A DNA stretch of 40,315 nt from NCBI GenBank assembly GCA_020832005.1, contig JAFIFN010000020.1, positions 1 to 40,315 on the forward strand, in the 5' to 3' direction. The notes beneath the pieces were generated by a model, which did no database searches, was not told the origin of the DNA, and saw only the letters and a list, made by a program, of their open reading frames with translations. The first letter of the stretch is position 1; the number at the start of each line of letters is the position of its first letter. Origin of the DNA: Gammaproteobacteria bacterium. Lineage in GTDB: Bacteria > Pseudomonadota > Gammaproteobacteria > Steroidobacterales > PWYM01. The position numbers and the translations under genes are program-made. Shown here piece by piece: positions 39,889-40,315 of the stretch.

Positions 39889-40315
39889 TCTGAACGCGAA
39901 GGCCCCGGCGTCGCCGGGCCGGGTTCGAGCAGTGGCGCTGGCTCCAGCCTGTCTCCGCCTGTATTACGATACAGCCGCTCTTTGCCCGCCTGGCCGCTGC
40001 CGCTGGCCACCTCCAGCGCGAAGCGCTCGCTGTCGCGGCGGCGGATGTCCTCGGACACCTCGCGTGCCGCAATGGCGTCCACGCCCAGGGTCTGCAGGGC
40101 CTGCCGGCCAAACAGCATCGCGGATTCAAAAGTCTCGCGGATCTGAAAGTCGACGCCGCTGTTCTGCAGCTCGCGCGCGTGCTCGCGATCCCAGGCGCGC
40201 ACCAGCAGCTGGGCCTGCGGGAACTGTGCGCGCACCAACTGCGCGATCCGTGTGGCCGCAACGGCATCGTCGATGCACACCAGGATCGCCCGGGCGCTGC
40301 CCGCGCCGGACGCTT
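39885..40315 (-). CDS. KefB/KefC-type potassium/proton antiporter, C-terminal part
   Basis: This is the last part (about 143 residues visible) of a protein whose start lies beyond the right edge. The frame is open to the edge (ASGAGSARAILVCIDDAVAA). It has the Rossmann-type TrkA-N regulatory domain (AQLLVRAWDREHARELQNSG, VDFQIRETFESAMLFGRQAL) typical of glutathione-gated KefB/KefC or YbaL antiporters, followed by a short helical tail (REVSEDIRRRDSERFAL). These protect against electrophiles by acidifying the cytoplasm. The final residues are Pro/Gly-rich. The stop overlaps the next gene's ATG. Confidence 0.88.
   Translation of the reverse strand, partial: ASGAGSARAILVCIDDAVAATRIAQLVRAQFPQAQLLVRAWDREHARELQNSGVDFQIRETFESAMLFGRQALQTLGVDAIAAREVSEDIRRRDSERFALEVASGSGQAGKERLYRNTGGDRLEPAPLLEPGPATPGPSRSE

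Overview
The window looks like one chromosomal stretch from a high-GC Gammaproteobacterium. This rests on E. coli-like GlmS, YcaC and MetAP sequences, two TonB-dependent receptors with a DEIVVTA-type TonB box, Tat and lipoprotein signals, and LysR/TetR regulators. The genus cannot be told. GC content was judged by eye only. There are no rRNA, tRNA, CRISPR or complete mobile-element genes.

Layout. (1) 1-773: 3' end of glmS, whose downstream side is the classical attTn7 site, followed by a broken MbcA/ParS-type antitoxin-like gene (973-1581, minus). (2) 1837-7792: tightly overlapping soxB-soxD-soxA-soxG-purU (heterotetrameric sarcosine oxidase plus formyl-THF deformylase), followed by an NSS-type sodium symporter (7878-9257). 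This is a module for taking up and demethylating sarcosine and handling the one-carbon unit. (3) 9478-17682: a mostly envelope-targeted set made of a Tat-exported gamma-glutamyltransferase-like protein with Asn at the nucleophile position, an amidohydrolase 3' remnant, a TonB receptor, a Tat-exported amidase and a DUF885 lipoprotein hydrolase. (4) 17954-21980, minus strand: ECF sigma factor, TetR regulator and an S9/DPP IV-like lipoprotein peptidase, with palindromes between sigma and tetR. Divergent from it (22200-23956) are a small membrane protein and an SSS symporter. Regions 3 and 4 read as capture, cleavage and import of a peptide or amide. (5) 23957-29212: looser accessory DNA with a 1.1 kb stretch without a convincing gene, an amidohydrolase, a cytoplasmic VOC protein, a GFA/CENP-V-like protein, small orphans and a DUF6544-like membrane protein.

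(6) 29316-34788: a LysR gene divergent from an operon encoding a TonB receptor, an exported tandem-VOC protein, a DUF1330-like lipoprotein and a VOC lipoprotein. The whole set is predicted to lie in the envelope. It is the best candidate here for an undescribed system: LysR-controlled uptake of a compound that is bound or transformed outside the cytoplasm by VOC and dimeric alpha/beta-barrel proteins. (7) 34880-36626: ycaC-type hydrolase divergent from a second LysR gene. (8) 36720-40315: DUF4019 protein, an N-terminal fragment of a macrolide 2'-phosphotransferase gene, type I methionine aminopeptidase, a P-loop kinase-like protein, a membrane-anchored alpha/beta hydrolase and the 3' end of a KefB/KefC-type potassium/proton antiporter gene.

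Decay is a theme. Three gene remnants (antitoxin, amidohydrolase, macrolide phosphotransferase) sit between intact genes. With the glmS-adjacent position, this suggests an accessory region with repeated gain and loss.
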